DNA from: Luzula sylvatica
Taxonomy: Eukaryota; Streptophyta; Magnoliopsida; Poales; Juncaceae
Direction of reading: 5' to 3'
Assembly (NCBI GenBank): GCA_946800325.1
Contig: OX326960.1
Location: 23,947,708 to 24,011,707 of the forward strand
Length of the DNA stretch: 64,000 nucleotides
A model generated the notes under the pieces. That model saw nothing but the letters and a program-made list of their open reading frames with translations, was not told the DNA's origin and searched no databases. Every line of letters starts with the position of its first letter. Position 1 is the stretch's first letter. Of this stretch, positions 36,333 to 49,119 are shown piece after piece. The position numbers and the translations under genes were made by a program.

Positions 36333-37932
36333 TGTTGGATGGATTAAGTGTATTGTTTAATTTAGACCTAGAGGGGGGTGAATAGGAAGTCCTACGGTCT
36401 AATTTTCGCGGTAATGGATACAATTACAATTTGGTGCGGAAGCGTAAATAAATTAGAGAAAGAAATACAATACCGAAACAAATAACACGCGATATTTGTT
36501 TATGGAGTTCGGTAGGTGGTTGCTTTGTAGCTTTAACTCACCGGCTACTTGCTCAATCAACTGACTCGATTGATTGCAAGTACCTACGTCTCCGGGGTTC
36601 CCTTGCGCCTTTTCGGCTTTCGATTGAATACCCAACTCAAACAATTACAAGGTTTGCCTTGATCGATTTACACGAATTTATCGATCAATGGCGGGCTTTA
36701 CAATTAGTAACTAGCCTATTACAATTTACTACTAACGAACTAGTCGTGATCGGTCACGCAAGTTGGGAATCGTTTAGTAGTGGATTCGAAATTGGATCTA
36801 ATAATCTCTAAGAATGTTTAGATGATTAAGCTCAAGATTTTAAAGCTAGGATTCTCTCTTTTGATTGGGAAAATATATTAGTTGAGATGATGAGAGAGAA
36901 TGAGGGAAGAGTTCTATTTATAGAACACATAGACCCTTCCCTTAACATGTTTTTTCTGCATAGTCCGTTATAACTGACCTGAGGTCCGTTACAATGGACT
37001 CAAAGTCAAACTAGCCGTTACAGGCAATATATTCGAAAATTCCATAGTCCGTTATAACTGAGTTTAGGTCCGTTATAACCGACCTACTCCGTTACAACTG
37101 AGTTTAGGTCCGTTATAACCGACATCGTACTGTGATCAGATTTATTCTATAGTCCGTTATAACTGAGTTTAGGTCCGTTATAACCGACATCTTACTGTGA
37201 CTTCACTTCAGATTTATTATATGGTTCCGTTATAACTGAGACTCTTCCGTTATAACGGTTAGTATATGTCCGTTACAACGGATTGGTGATTCCGTTACAA
37301 CGGATGATTGGTTATTCTATAGTGAGTTCAAAAGTCCGTTATAACCGAGTGTAGGTCCGTTATAACTGACATACTCCGTTATAACTGACATGAGGTCCGT
37401 TATAACGGACATGCTCTTATTAACACGGTTACTGTAAGTCCGTTATAACTGACCTGAGTTCCGTTATAACTGACAGGATGTCCGTTACAACGGACATGTA
37501 GTCCGTTATAACTGACATGCTCTTTTTAACCATATTTATGTATGTTCGTTATAACTGACCTGAGGTCCGTTATAACCGACATGCTTCTGAAAATCTGTTT
37601 TGTTATTTCATCATTTTAATGGATTTCGAATATATTTCTTTGACTAATCTTGAGCTTAATAATACATAAACAAGTTTAGGGATACCTATAAGTTGTTTTG
37701 GTGATTTATGTGATACCCCAACTTGCGGAATCTTCGATGTCTTGATGTCTTCACTTGATCATGCGTTTTCGTGCCATCGTTTCTTCACCGTCTTGACTTC
37801 CGACGTCTTGATTCTTCTTTTGATCCTTTTGTGGGTTACGTATTCTATTTCTATAAATGTCACTCCCACATATAGATTAGTGATATCAACATTGTTTTGA
37901 GATAATCAATCCCTAGGAAATTTGAACCAACA
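36333..37932 (-). mobile_element. SIRE-type LTR (1,600 bp)
   Basis: Termini on the + strand are tgttggatgg and gaaccaaca, inverted TGTTGG..CCAACA. The characteristic Copia/SIRE LTR sequence gacctagaggggggtgaata lies at about 36364. A polypurine tract (aaaagggggag on the minus strand) abuts it at 37935-37945, so this is the 3' LTR of an element read on the minus strand, whose gag lies at 38677-40287. Confidence 0.8.
36960..37585. repeat. ccgttataac minisatellite inside the LTR
   Basis: About 25 occurrences of tccgttataac or tccgttacaac, in units such as tccgttataactgacctgag, with variable spacers. The array lies inside the SIRE-type LTR. Confidence 0.88.
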
Positions 37933-37934
37933 AA

Positions 37935-37946
37935 CTCCCCCTTTTG
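37935..37946 (-). promoter_or_regulatory. Polypurine tract of the SIRE-like element
   Basis: The plus strand reads actccccctttt; on the minus strand this is aaaagggggagt, directly before the LTR start TGTTGG. It is the normal plus-strand priming site. Confidence 0.65.
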
Positions 37947-38676
37947 ATTCATTTCAAAATAATGTCGATTTGGAGAGTTGAATCGATTACCGAGTAACTT
38001 TCCATATGGTTTTCTCTTCTCCCCCTTTTTGAAAAGGATCAAAAGGGAATATAGCGTAATCATACGAGAAGCTCCCCCTACATACAAGCTCCCCCTAAAT
38101 GATTGCTTTTTGCAATTTTAGGCTTGTATATAGATGAATTTCGCAAATTGATGTTGAGTTTTTCATTTTGTAAAGATGTATGAAAAGATTTTTTAGTGTA
38201 AAATAGGTTTTAACAAAGATTCTCAACATTAGCGATGTATTCAAAAAATAACCGAGAACTTAATAAATTTTGAAACTCAAATGTAATTTTCAAGAGTATG
38301 CATACCTAGCTCGAGCCATGGACTCGAGTCTTGATCTTAAACGCACGACTCCTCGAGTGACACTTTTCAACATCCATTTACGTCGAGACATTAGCTCCCT
38401 TGATGGTACAAGGTGATGATGTTGAGTTTGGTACGCATATTTATTTAACGTTATTGCGTCTTTCCGATTCGTTTTCCATTTAGCATACCTACATACTAGT
38501 CAAAATACCTTTCTCGTCTTTTTGTAAGTGTAGAGATGATTGAATTATCAAGAAAGAATGGTCAAGATATTCGAATCAACTAAACCCGAGTTTAGTGATG
38601 CGAATTCTTGTATTAGCACTCCCCCACAAACTATGGCTAAGTTTACACGTGGATGAGGGAGTGCATTGTCCATGAC

Positions 38677-40287
38677 TTAAGTCGCCTTCATACACACCCC
38701 ATTTGAGGTGGAGGTGCTAGCCATGTTTCGATCTTTTCGAAGCCACAACCAATTGGAATTTAGTTGCGGTTTTCGAAGGGGACAACCCGTGGAAATATGT
38801 CCCATATTGCAACAATAGTTACAAAATGCGCGAGTCGGTTTATTGGTGTTTTCCGAACTCTTGACAAAGTGAGATTTGAAGTGGTTTGAGTAATCTTTTG
38901 GTTGGGTTATCGTCTTTGTCAACTTATCACAATTATTAGTTGATTTAGGAAATCGTTGTGTGCTTGTGAAATGTTTGGGAGTACGTTGTTGGTTATTAGC
39001 GGCATGTGGTGAACTCACCTTATAGAAGTATCCATTTGATCCCCGTTTGTATAACCATTCGGTTCGTCCCGTATGGTTATCTCTATAAGACGAGTGAGGT
39101 GCATAATGATTAACCCTATTATAGTTTCTAACATTTTTAGGTTGGTTAATTTTAGCACTTTTACCCTTATTTGAATCGCGGTACATGAAAGCATTTCCGC
39201 GATTCGTATTAGCATTGTACTCCCGTTTACCTTTTTGACCTTGAGATTTTGAAGACACGGGTTTATGACCGTTAGTCTTCTTAAATCATAGACCCGTCTT
39301 ATCATTGGGATTTTGTCCCTCCAAGACTTTGTCCAATGAAGGAGTGCATGGTGCAAGAGACACACACGTACTCTTCAAGGACTCATTCACAAATTTCAAA
39401 TTTTGAATTTCGACTTTTAGAGAGGAAATCTCGCTTTTTAAGGCTTGCCATTCGCATTTTGAAAATCCGTTAAATTCGGTTAATTGTGCTTTGTGCGACT
39501 TTGCCGACAACTCAAGAGAAGATACCTTAGCCGTGAGATTTTGAATTGTGCTATCTTTTTCAATCTCACTTTGTCGAAGTCGATTGACTTCTCGCATTAG
39601 ACTCGTGTAGGAGTCAACTTCTAACTCAATTTCCGATTCATCGGATGAGCTAGAATCTTCCTTTATCGAAATTGATTTAAATTTAGAGTTTAGTTGTACC
39701 TCATGATCGGAATCATGCGAAGCATCGATGTCGGAGATATGTGGAATGTCTTGAGGAGGTACGACACTCGGAATTTCGATTTCTTGCGGTTCCTCTTGTG
39801 AAGCTCGTTGAAGGATCAAGGCTTGAATGGCCCGTTCAACTACATCGTCATTTGGAGAGTCGATTTCGGCCATTAATGTCACATTGGTGATTTTGTGCTC
39901 GAGATTGCACTCCGAGTCGGAGAATGTGCTTGAGCACTCCGATTCTCCCCATGGATCCGAATCGGCAAATAAAGCCTTTGTTTTCCTTACATCTTTCACC
40001 TCCCTTTTTCCTTTTGGATTGTCTTCGCGTTTGTTCCAAGGTGCGTGTTCGGGGTATATGGTCCAACACGTGTCGGTTGTGTGTCCCATTTTCTTGCACT
40101 CAAAACACATCGGTTTCAAGTGTTGGCGCTTTCGATCGTTGTTGAATTTGCGCTCCCGGTCCTTTAAATTCTCGTGTCTCCTTGTCAACGAAGACATTTC
40201 ATTTTCGTATTTGTTCGTGTCGATAACGAATTTGTCTTGATGTTCGGAATATGAGGTGCTTGCTATATTGTTGCTTCGTTGGTTCAT
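38677..40287 (-). pseudogene. SIRE-like gag, one in-frame stop, pol missing
   Basis: Two open segments in the same frame (40287-39286 and 39285-38677) are separated by a single TGA, together about 536 codons. The N-terminal part has the zinc knuckle CFECKKMGHTTDTC. The middle is acidic and then coiled-coil-like (REVNRLRQSEIEKD, SSLKVEIQNLKFVNESLK). The C-terminal part is basic and has a second knuckle CNYCCNMGHISTGC. Two knuckles around a coiled coil is the SIRE gag layout. No protease, integrase or RT follows before the LTR, so pol has been lost. The 5' side is disrupted by ccgttcgaacgg repeats near 40300. Confidence 0.8.
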
Positions 40288-40299
40288 GCGTGCCTCGAA

Positions 40300-40412
40300 A
40301 TTCCGTTCGAACGGATGATTCAGACATGAACTATTCCGTTCGAACGGAGTGATTCAGACATGAACTATTCCGTTCGAACGGAGTGATTCATCCGTTCGAA
40401 CGGAGGGAGTCA
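40300..40412. repeat. Palindromic ccgttcgaacgg repeats
   Basis: Four occurrences of the 12-bp palindrome ccgttcgaacgg, with a ~35-bp repeat ttccgttcgaacggagtgat...cagacatgaacta. The motif returns at about 42490-42520 (cccgttcgaacgg), suggesting the stretch between is an insertion. Confidence 0.8.
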
Positions 40413-42480
40413 TTTGTGTCACACCCCAAATTATAAAATGGAAAAGGGTGCGGCAACCTGCCAGTATACAACTCGTATACCACAAGCTCTTATATGATAA
40501 TTTCACAAAAACATAAATACCACAACTTGAAAACAATGACACACGCACATATATACATGCATTACCATAACATATACAAACGAACACAAAGAAACCTAGC
40601 GGAAGCTAATAAACACATATGCGACTTAAACAAACACAAAACTAAATAAGTCGCAGCAACAAAAGGCTCGCTGGCCAGAAACGGAAATAAACTAATATAC
40701 ACAAGAAGGAGGTTCCGCAATGAAAACGAAACCGTCGCACTCACATTCTAGACACCCGCTGCCCCGGAAAATTTATCCACCGTACCTAGACTCAAAACAT
40801 TCAAATAAAACGGTTAGTCACGGAAGTGACTAAGTGAGTGAGTTTTGAGCCTAGCTTATTAAGATCGACCTTATACATGGCTAGTCAAAAACCTCGCTCA
40901 AAATAATCGAAATCATAAATCATATATGTATATAAATATTTCTCAAATACTTGTCTCGGGTTTTTCGAAATCAAAATCACTTACCTTCATATCTAATCAT
41001 ATACATACTACTAATGTTTTTACCCGGGGTGAGGGCGCAAATAACACTCGACTGAAGTGCCAACCCGCGTTGATAACAAGCCACACACGGACTGGAACAA
41101 AACTTAAAGCTCGGGAAGCGCGAATTCCCTACAAAAATGAGCTGACGACGGATATCCATGCGCCACAGCCAGACCCCTCATGGGTCGGGACTTTGCACTA
41201 CATCAAGTTTGCTACGCAATTCCCTCCAAAGAGTGCCACGGGGTCACGCGACACTACACCTAACAAACTAAAACATACCGGAGGAGCCGCGTATGTACAC
41301 ATATGACCCTCTTTCAAAACCGTAAGCCCGGCTTACGTTTTATCAAACTCAAATTCTACATACATATATATGATCAAATCTACATAATATATATTTTGTT
41401 GAGGTAACACGGTTTTTAAAGCAAAATACGATTTTTGAAGCGAGAACCCTAGACTATCATGTAAAAGAGCACCACGGGATCACGCGACACTACACCTAAC
41501 AAACTAAAACATACCGGAAGAGCCGCGTATGTACACATAGGACCCTATTTCAAAACCGTAAGCCCGACTTACGTTTTATCAAACTCAAATTCTACATACA
41601 TATATATGATCAAATCTAAATAATATATATTTTGTTGAGGTAACACGGTTTTTAAAGCAAAATACGATTTTTAAAGCGAGAACACTAGACTATCATGTAA
41701 GGTCTAGAAACGCTCGTAATTGAATTCTTAATAAGATAGAAGTGAAAGTAGCACTCACAGATTGATCGAACTCGATCGACGGAGAGATGGAACCAATTAA
41801 ATCTGATCGGTATCGAAAATCTAGCTCCAAAATCGAAAACGAATATATATCGATAAAGAACCAAAACTCGAAACTCGTGAAATACCTCCTACTCAATGTC
41901 CATCTAGCACTATTTGACCTCATCTACTTTATCGTACACCTGATTAACTGATTTCCACTGAGCTATATTTTCTCTCTTCATTGTTTCAATGAATTCTGGA
42001 GAGAGAGAGAGAGAAAGTATACGAATATGTATATAAACCTAAAGTCTAGCCGATCAAAGATTGAAATGGTGCGGCCCAATCAGAATAACAGAAAATTGAA
42101 GTTTTTCATATGTAACCCTAAATACTTTTTATTTGCAAACTTTTTAAAGAAAACACTTGTATGACCATGTTGATATATTATATATATACAAATACATTGT
42201 TATTTTAGATAATAAAATCATATAAATATTTTGTAGTTCAAAATTACGTCCAAAACATATATATTTACATTACCTCAAAATTATTATATTCACGTAATCA
42301 TTCAAAATATATTATTTCGTTAGTCTTCGAAATAATTTTATAATATGGGAATATGATCTTATTAAAACTACGATTTAGATTTGAGATAATTTATAGAAGC
42401 ATAACGACAAATATTAAAATCATATTTTTAATATTTATTGCAATTTGTGCAATAAGATAGTGCACAAAGCAGACAGTGAA
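40413..42480. mobile_element. Putative solo LTR or LTR fragment nested in the SIRE-like element
   Basis: Begins tgtcacaccccaaattat, a start seen in plant LTRs, and lies between two stretches of the ccgttcgaacgg motif. It has no coding sequence. It contains a 236-bp tandem duplication. Boundaries and target duplication could not be fixed. Confidence 0.45.
41231..41700. repeat. 236-bp tandem duplication
   Basis: Copy 1 (41231-41466) starts gagtgccacggggtcacgcg and copy 2 (41467-41700) starts gagcaccacgggatcacgcg. They differ at only a few places, so the duplication is recent relative to the surroundings. Confidence 0.9.
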
Positions 42481-43701
42481 CGTTTCGTTCGAACATAAAT
42501 ACCCGTTCGAACGGAAGTAGTTCCAAATTATGTACTAATTTGTACCTATTGGCCCATCATTTTCTTATATAATATATATGATGTTTTTTTCTCTCTCCAA
42601 GTAATCAAATGGTGTGTTAATCAGTGTAACCTATCAGTGTAACATATCAAAGGGTGTGTTAAATGATGAGCAAAACAGCACATAAATAAAAACGGAAAAA
42701 AAATTATAGGCCATGAGAAAGAAAAAACATACAGAAGATAATAATGGCTAGGATTTACTTTCCATCTCAAGGACTCGTTTTGGACCGCGCTTTTTTTATT
42801 TTCTTATTTGTGTAAAAATATGGATAAGCTTTTTATATTTTTAATTTTTCCTTATGTAATTAAATCAAATATGAGCCTCGTAAATGATTTCCATTTCAAA
42901 TTGTAAAAAAAATCCAAATTGATTTTCATTGGTGGATTGAATTTTGTCCCAATCGCCTAACAAAATATATAAAGGGTCCTTAGTTGGAGTTTTAAAATTA
43001 GAATATCTTGACGTGTTTCTTTATGATTTTCATTCTTATATTTAATTTAATTTGTACACTAAATAATAATAAAATAAGTCGGTATAAAATTCATTAGGAC
43101 ATATTTGATGGGATTATGATTACCAATAAATTTGTGATTTTTTTATATTTTCACATATTTTTTATTTTCCCTCGAAATAATAAAGGCTAAATATTTTATG
43201 AAAAAATGTTTTGCATCATTTCATTCATCAAAACAATTTTGAAAGAAAAAAAATACACCAATTTCTCTCGCTAAAAATGTGATAGATAGATAGACTTCTC
43301 AGTTTTTTTTTTTCTTATAATTATCATTGTTAGATATACTTCCCATTTTTTTTTTTCTTATAATATCGTTGTTTTTGTTAATTTCATGTTAGAAGAATTT
43401 TTGCAAAGACGATTTTATTTTTTTTTATACAAATTTGCATTCTTCAATCGTTTGTTTTTCTACAGTAGAAGATTTCATGCAATCTTTTTTCCAACAATTC
43501 GTATTTTGCTTGATTTTTTTTTTCAATAAAAGATTTCATGCATTTTTTGTGAGAATTATCAAAATTATATTTTATATAGGATAGTGATTTTCATTTTTTT
43601 TATCTATTTTACTCAGTACAAATCAATATAATACGGATGAGCCAATAATCGTAATTATCATCGTGGCGCACATGGAATACTAAAATATTTATTGTTAAAA
43701 G
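42481..43701. other. AT-rich DNA with a short TYW-gene-like fragment
   Basis: No intact gene. At about 42906-42985 a segment matches part of exon 4 of the TYW fusion gene (see separate entry). The rest is AT-rich with poly-T stretches. Confidence 0.5.
42906..42985 (-). pseudogene. Fragment similar to TYW2/3/4 exon 4
   Basis: ttttcattggtggattgaat is identical to the TYW fusion gene at about 18222-18241. Similarity continues on both sides, for example gtcccaatcgcctaacaa here against gtcccaaacgcataacaa there. The match covers about 60-80 bp and lacks splice sites. Confidence 0.6.
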
Positions 43702-44624
43702 CAATGTTTTAAATTGCCATATTGCGGTCAGGTTTTTTTCTCAGCGGATTGCGTTTGCGGACGTAATTGCGGCGTTATGACCTTATTGCGGACGATCGCT
43801 GTGATATTAAGTTATGTAATAATAATAGTGTGTTTAAGTATATATTTTTCACATTATTTTTTGTCACCATTAATATTATAAAATTTCCTTTATAATTTCT
43901 TTAATAAAATAACAATAATTTGAAATTTCTTACTTAGCTAAATATCGAATAACAATAACTTAGTTAAATAATAATACTTCATTGTTCATAATTAAAATAC
44001 GCAAAATTTGACTATCCATAATTAAAACATGAGATTTCAAAATAACATCAAAACAATATAACTCAAATTTCAAATCGAAACATCAATGAAATACAATTAC
44101 AATTATAAAATTCATACATTTATAGATGAAATTGACATATTTTAAAAATTATATATGTTATGAACGTATTTTGTCACATATTTTGATAATAAAACATGGA
44201 AATTAAATAATAAATAATCACAAAACCATGTTATAGTCTTTATATTAAATAATTCTCGATGAAATTACTTTAACGTGTGTTTTGTATTTAATTTAAGGTA
44301 AACAGACCAAATTTCCCTAATCCAATCCCATGGCTGCATTCCTCTCGTCAAGACGAGCGAAGTTCATGCCATTTGATGGAAGGATGAGAAAGTTATAAGT
44401 ATTTTAATATTACGGGTCACAAAACCTATTCAAACCAACCAATAACCACAATTAAGACCCGCAATACCGTTATTTTCCCGATATATGCCGACAATATCGC
44501 CGCAATTTCCGCAATTGTTCAAGAACGCAAGCTATCACAATATATGATTGAGATGTTACGATTCGAAATTGTATGCCGCAATTTCCGCAATTGCGCCGCA
44601 ATATCGCCGCAATCTAAAACACTG
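43702..44624 (+). mobile_element. hAT-like non-autonomous element, copy A
   Basis: Begins caatgttttaaattgcc and ends gcaatctaaaacactg, giving inverted ends. It is flanked by a perfect 8-bp duplication gttaaaag (43694-43701 and 44625-44632). The 923-bp interior has many gccgcaat/attgcgg motifs near both ends and no transposase. It is homologous throughout to the copy at 49367-50225. Confidence 0.85.
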
Positions 44625-45446
44625 GTTAAAAGTTATTTATTGTGACTTGTTATGTAAAAGTCCATGAGAAGGAAGAGTTAGGGACGTCAATGGATCGGAT
44701 AAAATCCGAATCCACGAGTACACGATCCGAACGAAATGAGTAATATCCGAAAAAATACCCGCAGGTAAGGTAATACTAGAAAAAAAATACCTGCTCCGGG
44801 TTCAGGAGTAAATTTTTATCCGTGGATATATTTGTTACTCGAAAAAAAAATACCCGAGCACGAATTCGGATCCAAAAATACTCGAAATTTTTCTTTTTTA
44901 GATTTTTTATTGATAATTTTTGAGTAACATGTTCGAGTATACCAGTTACATGCAGGTACGACTATATCCATTATTCGCGGATTCGGGTTCAGATATAATT
45001 TTACCCGCAGATAATTTTGATTAGGGTTTGGATATGGAAAAAGCTTATCCGAATCCGACCCGATCTATTGATATCCCTAAGAAGAGTTTCATGGATGATA
45101 ATAGTTCTTTTGATAGACGATGTATTCGATTAGTTCATTTTACGTATTTTGTATAGTGATTTAGCATGTGTTGAAAATACACATAATCAAATGTTGGATA
45201 AATAAGTCATTAAATAATTAACTAGTAAATCAAGGAATCAAAAGAGTAATTTTTTTTCAGTAAAACTTTCATCGAACCAAACGACTCCTCTCGAAAACAT
45301 GTAGGAAATGTGATTAAAATTATAATGGATAAATTAATATGAAATGATGGATAAATATACTAAGAACATTTGACAATCGTTATGACATAAATAAAGATAC
45401 CGAACTTTAAAATATTAGAAAAATTAATAAGAAATTATAATAAATA
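44625..45446. other. AT-rich DNA, possibly another decayed repeat
   Basis: At about 44680-45070 the sequence is rich in atccga/tacccg motifs (ggatcggataaaatccgaat ... tatccgaatccgacccgatc), arranged as an imperfect inverted repeat of a plant MITE type. The remainder is AT-rich with nothing recognised. Confidence 0.4.
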
Positions 45447-45998
45447 TCTACTATTAAAAATATGAAATATGAAATTTGAATCATTTAAATTGGAGTTTTG
45501 AATCAGTTAAATTGGAGTTGAAACGAGAGACATGCAATTTTTAAACTCGTTTTTATAAAGAAACAATACATTTATTAATATGTTTTTTTTTTTTAAAAAT
45601 ATTCTCCCCTCCCAATAATTTTACAACAATTTAGCTCCACCCCAGCCAGCCACGGCATCACTTACTGTTCATGACACGTTATCACTACTGTTCACCAATT
45701 ACTGTTCATCGCTAGCTATTGTCCATTGATAATTACTGTTCCTCCACTAATTACTGTTCATCAATCACTGATTACTATTCATCGGAGCATATATAATTAA
45801 AATATACTTGGCCCCTCCCAAAACAATTAACCTCTCTAAATATATAATTTGGCTTAACCCCTCCCAAAACAATTAACCACTGATTACTATTTATCTAGAT
45901 ACTATGTTTTTTTTGCGAAAGGTCTACATTTGTTCATCGATCGGGTCGTCGCTGAATATTTAATATTCTTGATTGGCATAACAATGTAATTTTTTAAT

Positions 45999-45999
45999 G

Positions 46000-46059
<60 letters not shown>
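45999..46059. repeat. (TA)n tract 1
   Basis: First of seven (TA)n tracts that separate TIR elements; the others are about 46271-46302, 46523-46546, 48511-48534, 49076-49115, 49305-49366 and 50226-50245. Confidence 0.9.
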
Positions 46060-46063
<4 letters not shown>

Positions 46064-46266
46064 GGAGGCTAACCTACTTAATTAAGTACCAATGATTTGG
46101 TACTTAATGCTTTTTAACCATTGGATTTGCTTTGGGATTTGTGTTTTTTCATGATGATCACGAAATTTTGTGCACATCATTAAATGCACAAATCGCAATG
46201 CAAATCCAATGGTTAAAAAACATTAAGTACCAAATCCTTGGTACTTAATTAAGTATGTTAGCATTC

Positions 46267-46270
<4 letters not shown>
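46060..46270. mobile_element. Palindromic MITE (211 bp)
   Basis: Left end agagggaggctaacctactt and right end ctaacatacttaattaag (reverse-complemented) form ~31-bp inverted repeats. The inner arms attggatttgctttgggatt and gcaaatccaatggttaaaa also pair, so almost the whole element folds back. Confidence 0.8.
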
Positions 46271-46309
<39 letters not shown>

Positions 46310-46344
46310 TGATTTATTATATGATTAAATTGCTCGCGCTTATA

Positions 46345-46522
46345 TATAGCATTAGATTTGCTTTGAGATTTGTGCAATTAATGATTAGCATAAACATATA
46401 TGGTAATCATTAATGATGAGTATATATAGCATTAAAAAACACAAATCTCAAAGCAAATCCAACGGTCAAAAAATCCTAAGTACCGAATCCATGATACTTA
46501 ATTGAGTATCTTAGCCATCCTC
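46345..46522. mobile_element. Diverged or partial copy of the palindromic MITE
   Basis: Shares agatttgctttgagatttgt, cacaaatctcaaagcaaatc and the end ttaattgagtatcttagcc with the MITE at 46060-46270, but the left end is missing. The preceding stretch 46303-46344 repeats the Helitron tail (attgatttattatatgatta) also found at 50250. Confidence 0.6.
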
Positions 46523-46546
46523 TATATATATATATATATATATATA

Positions 46547-48510
46547 GGGGCCGGTTCCGTCGAGATCTTATTTTGAGTACTTATTTTGAGTCCAAATCAA
46601 GACCGTGGATTGAATTGTGACGGAGGTCTGAGATTTTTTACCAAAATTCACTGCTCATTAATAAAATATTGTCTGCCCGGTTGCCCCCCTAGTGACCTAT
46701 CACCATCGCTCATCTCCTCTCTCTCTCACACGATTATCTCTCTCACAGCACAGCTTCGCCAAATTGAGAAGGAAAAAATAACTCGCCCTCTCCCTCGTCG
46801 TCGATCCACCATGGCGGTACTTGCTTGAGCTTTAGGGTTGTGGAGGCTCCTGGATAATATGTCGTTTTATCTTCTTTTTAACCATAGAACCTCGCCTCTC
46901 GCTCGTCCAAGTTCTATTGCTAGAGGTCTAGAAGGAAGCTGCTGACGAGAAGGCCGTGGAGCTGAGAAGAAGGAATAAGAGGACTCTTTGTTCTGATGCA
47001 GCATGAAATTGCAGTTGGCGGTGTTAGACGATCAGGTTCCACAATTTCCTTTGGATGGGAATCAGGTTTCACTGATTCAGCATGAAATTACAGCATTAAG
47101 TCGGAAACGACCTCTCAGGTTCCATTAATCTCTATTTATTGTTTTCGATTTAGTAAAGTTTTCACTATATTTCCTATTTCGTGTAGCTTTTGGCTGAATT
47201 GTAAATATTTTTCATGTCAAATAGGAGCATAGGTTTACTATAATTTCTCATTTTTTGTGAAATTCAGAGGCTTGTTTGCAATTGATTTATTCTGGGGCTT
47301 TTTCGCATTTTTTGTGAAATACATTTATTTACTGTAATTTTTCAGTTTTTTTAATTTCTAATATTTTTCCTCAAATTGGAGCATTGATTTACTGTAATTT
47401 CGATAATGCAGGGCTTGTTCGCCAGTTTTTCATAAACAAGGGTATTTTAGCAAATTTCCCATACCTCCCCCTTTCAGGTTCTCTCTTTATTGTTATCTGA
47501 TTGAAGTTGTACATACTACATATTAAATTATTATGCATGACATTTTGAGTATTTTTTTCATATTGGGAGGATAATGCATGATTTTGAGATGTCATAGGGG
47601 TATTTTTTAAAATAATATTTGAGCGTTATTAATGGGGGAGGGGAACATCAACATCCAGCTGAGTATTCAAGGAAGAGCAAGTATCGGTACCAACCGTTTG
47701 GAGCAAGTACCGGTACCAACAGCCAGCTGCGATCAATATTTGTGGAAGAAGCAAGTACAGATTTGCGTGTCGAGGATGCAACTCAGAAGGATACAAGAAG
47801 GATACAGAATTGATGACTAGATGGAGGTGCCAATGCGAATGTGAGAGGAGATGATGGGATACATGGGCAATACAGAGGATTTCAATTTCGCAGAGATGGA
47901 GATGTTAATATGATTAGGGTGTGGGATTAGGGTATTTGTACTTCGCTTAAGATTATGGTTATGAAATTGAGAATTATGTATGTATTTTGTATATGAATTC
48001 GTTACATGAATGAATGTTTTTTATTACATGTTCGCTAAATTCAATTAGAATCACAAAATTCAGATAAATCTAATTTGATAAATTTCAACAAAAATCAACA
48101 AAATTCCAATCAGTCACAAATAAGATTAAAGGATTTGCAAGAAGAAAAATAAAAATCCATCAAAATTCAAGGAAAAATGAATAATTACAAATAACTCCAA
48201 TATAACTTTAAATTTAAACAATCTTCATAAATATCCTCCTCTACATGCAGAACCCTTACAAGAACGTGCAAGAAAGAGAAATAAAAAAACTTGCTTTGTT
48301 GCTTTGGAAACAAGGAAATAAATAAAATCTAACTTTTTAGGAAGGTCAATGGATTCGGCCATGACTATTAAATTACAAGACAATCATCTCGGGCAGAATA
48401 ATGGGCAGCATGTAAAAGTCTAGATTTTGAAGTAAATATCAGCCACTCATCAAATTTGAATCGACGGTTCAAAATCGGACTCAAAATAAGAACTCAACGG
48501 AACCGGCCCT
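46547..48510. mobile_element. Pack-type TIR element (about 2 kb)
   Basis: Left end ggggccggttccgtcgagat and right end (reversed) agggccggttccgttgagtt form ~31-bp terminal inverted repeats, with (TA)n on both sides. The interior at about 46690-47100 is gene-like: a CT-rich leader, then ccaccatggcggtacttgct and other higher-GC stretches. This looks like captured host sequence, but no protein could be identified. Confidence 0.7.
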
Positions 48511-48534
48511 ATATATATATATATATATATATAT

Positions 48535-49072
48535 GGGCTAGGTTCAATGGCCAACACCATTGTTTGGCCAACTCGGCCAACAACGTTTATTTCTCAAATT
48601 ATATAAATGAAAATTACATTCTAACCATATAAATGTAATCTATATCATTTAGATATGTTGTAGAAGAAATTTTGTTTCGTTTGCATTTTTCTATCTAACA
48701 AAATCGATAAGCTATTTTCACAACCGTCTATTTCGGTATTTTTTTGGATTTCGATGAAAGAAAAGTCGAAACATTGTAAAAATTAATCTAAAGTCTATCT
48801 ATATAGTTTAAATTAAATCCAATGAAAAAAATTCGAATTTTAAAATTGGTTTCATGATGAATCATGTCGTAAATATTGTCATCCGTCAATATCTTTACGT
48901 ATCGTGATGGAGATGATAAAAATATTTATTTTTCATGAAATTAAATCTATAACATTCTCAAGTGATGTATATCACATCTATGCGGTTGGATTTTTATTTT
49001 CATGTATATATTGTGAGAAATAAACGTTGTTGGCCGAGTTGGCCAAACAAGGGTGTTGGCCATTGAACCTAG

Positions 49073-49075
<3 letters not shown>
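48535..49075. mobile_element. MITE with 62-bp terminal inverted repeats
   Basis: The left arm 48535-48596 starts gggctaggttcaatggccaa and is mirrored by the right arm ending ggccattgaacctagccc at 49075. The 541-bp interior is AT-rich. (TA)n lies on both sides. Confidence 0.85.

Positions 49076-49119
<44 letters not shown>

Noticed and set aside
39827..40240. 137-residue plus-strand open frame opposite gag
   Set aside because: It is an antisense shadow of the SIRE-like gag, whose zinc knuckles define the real strand.
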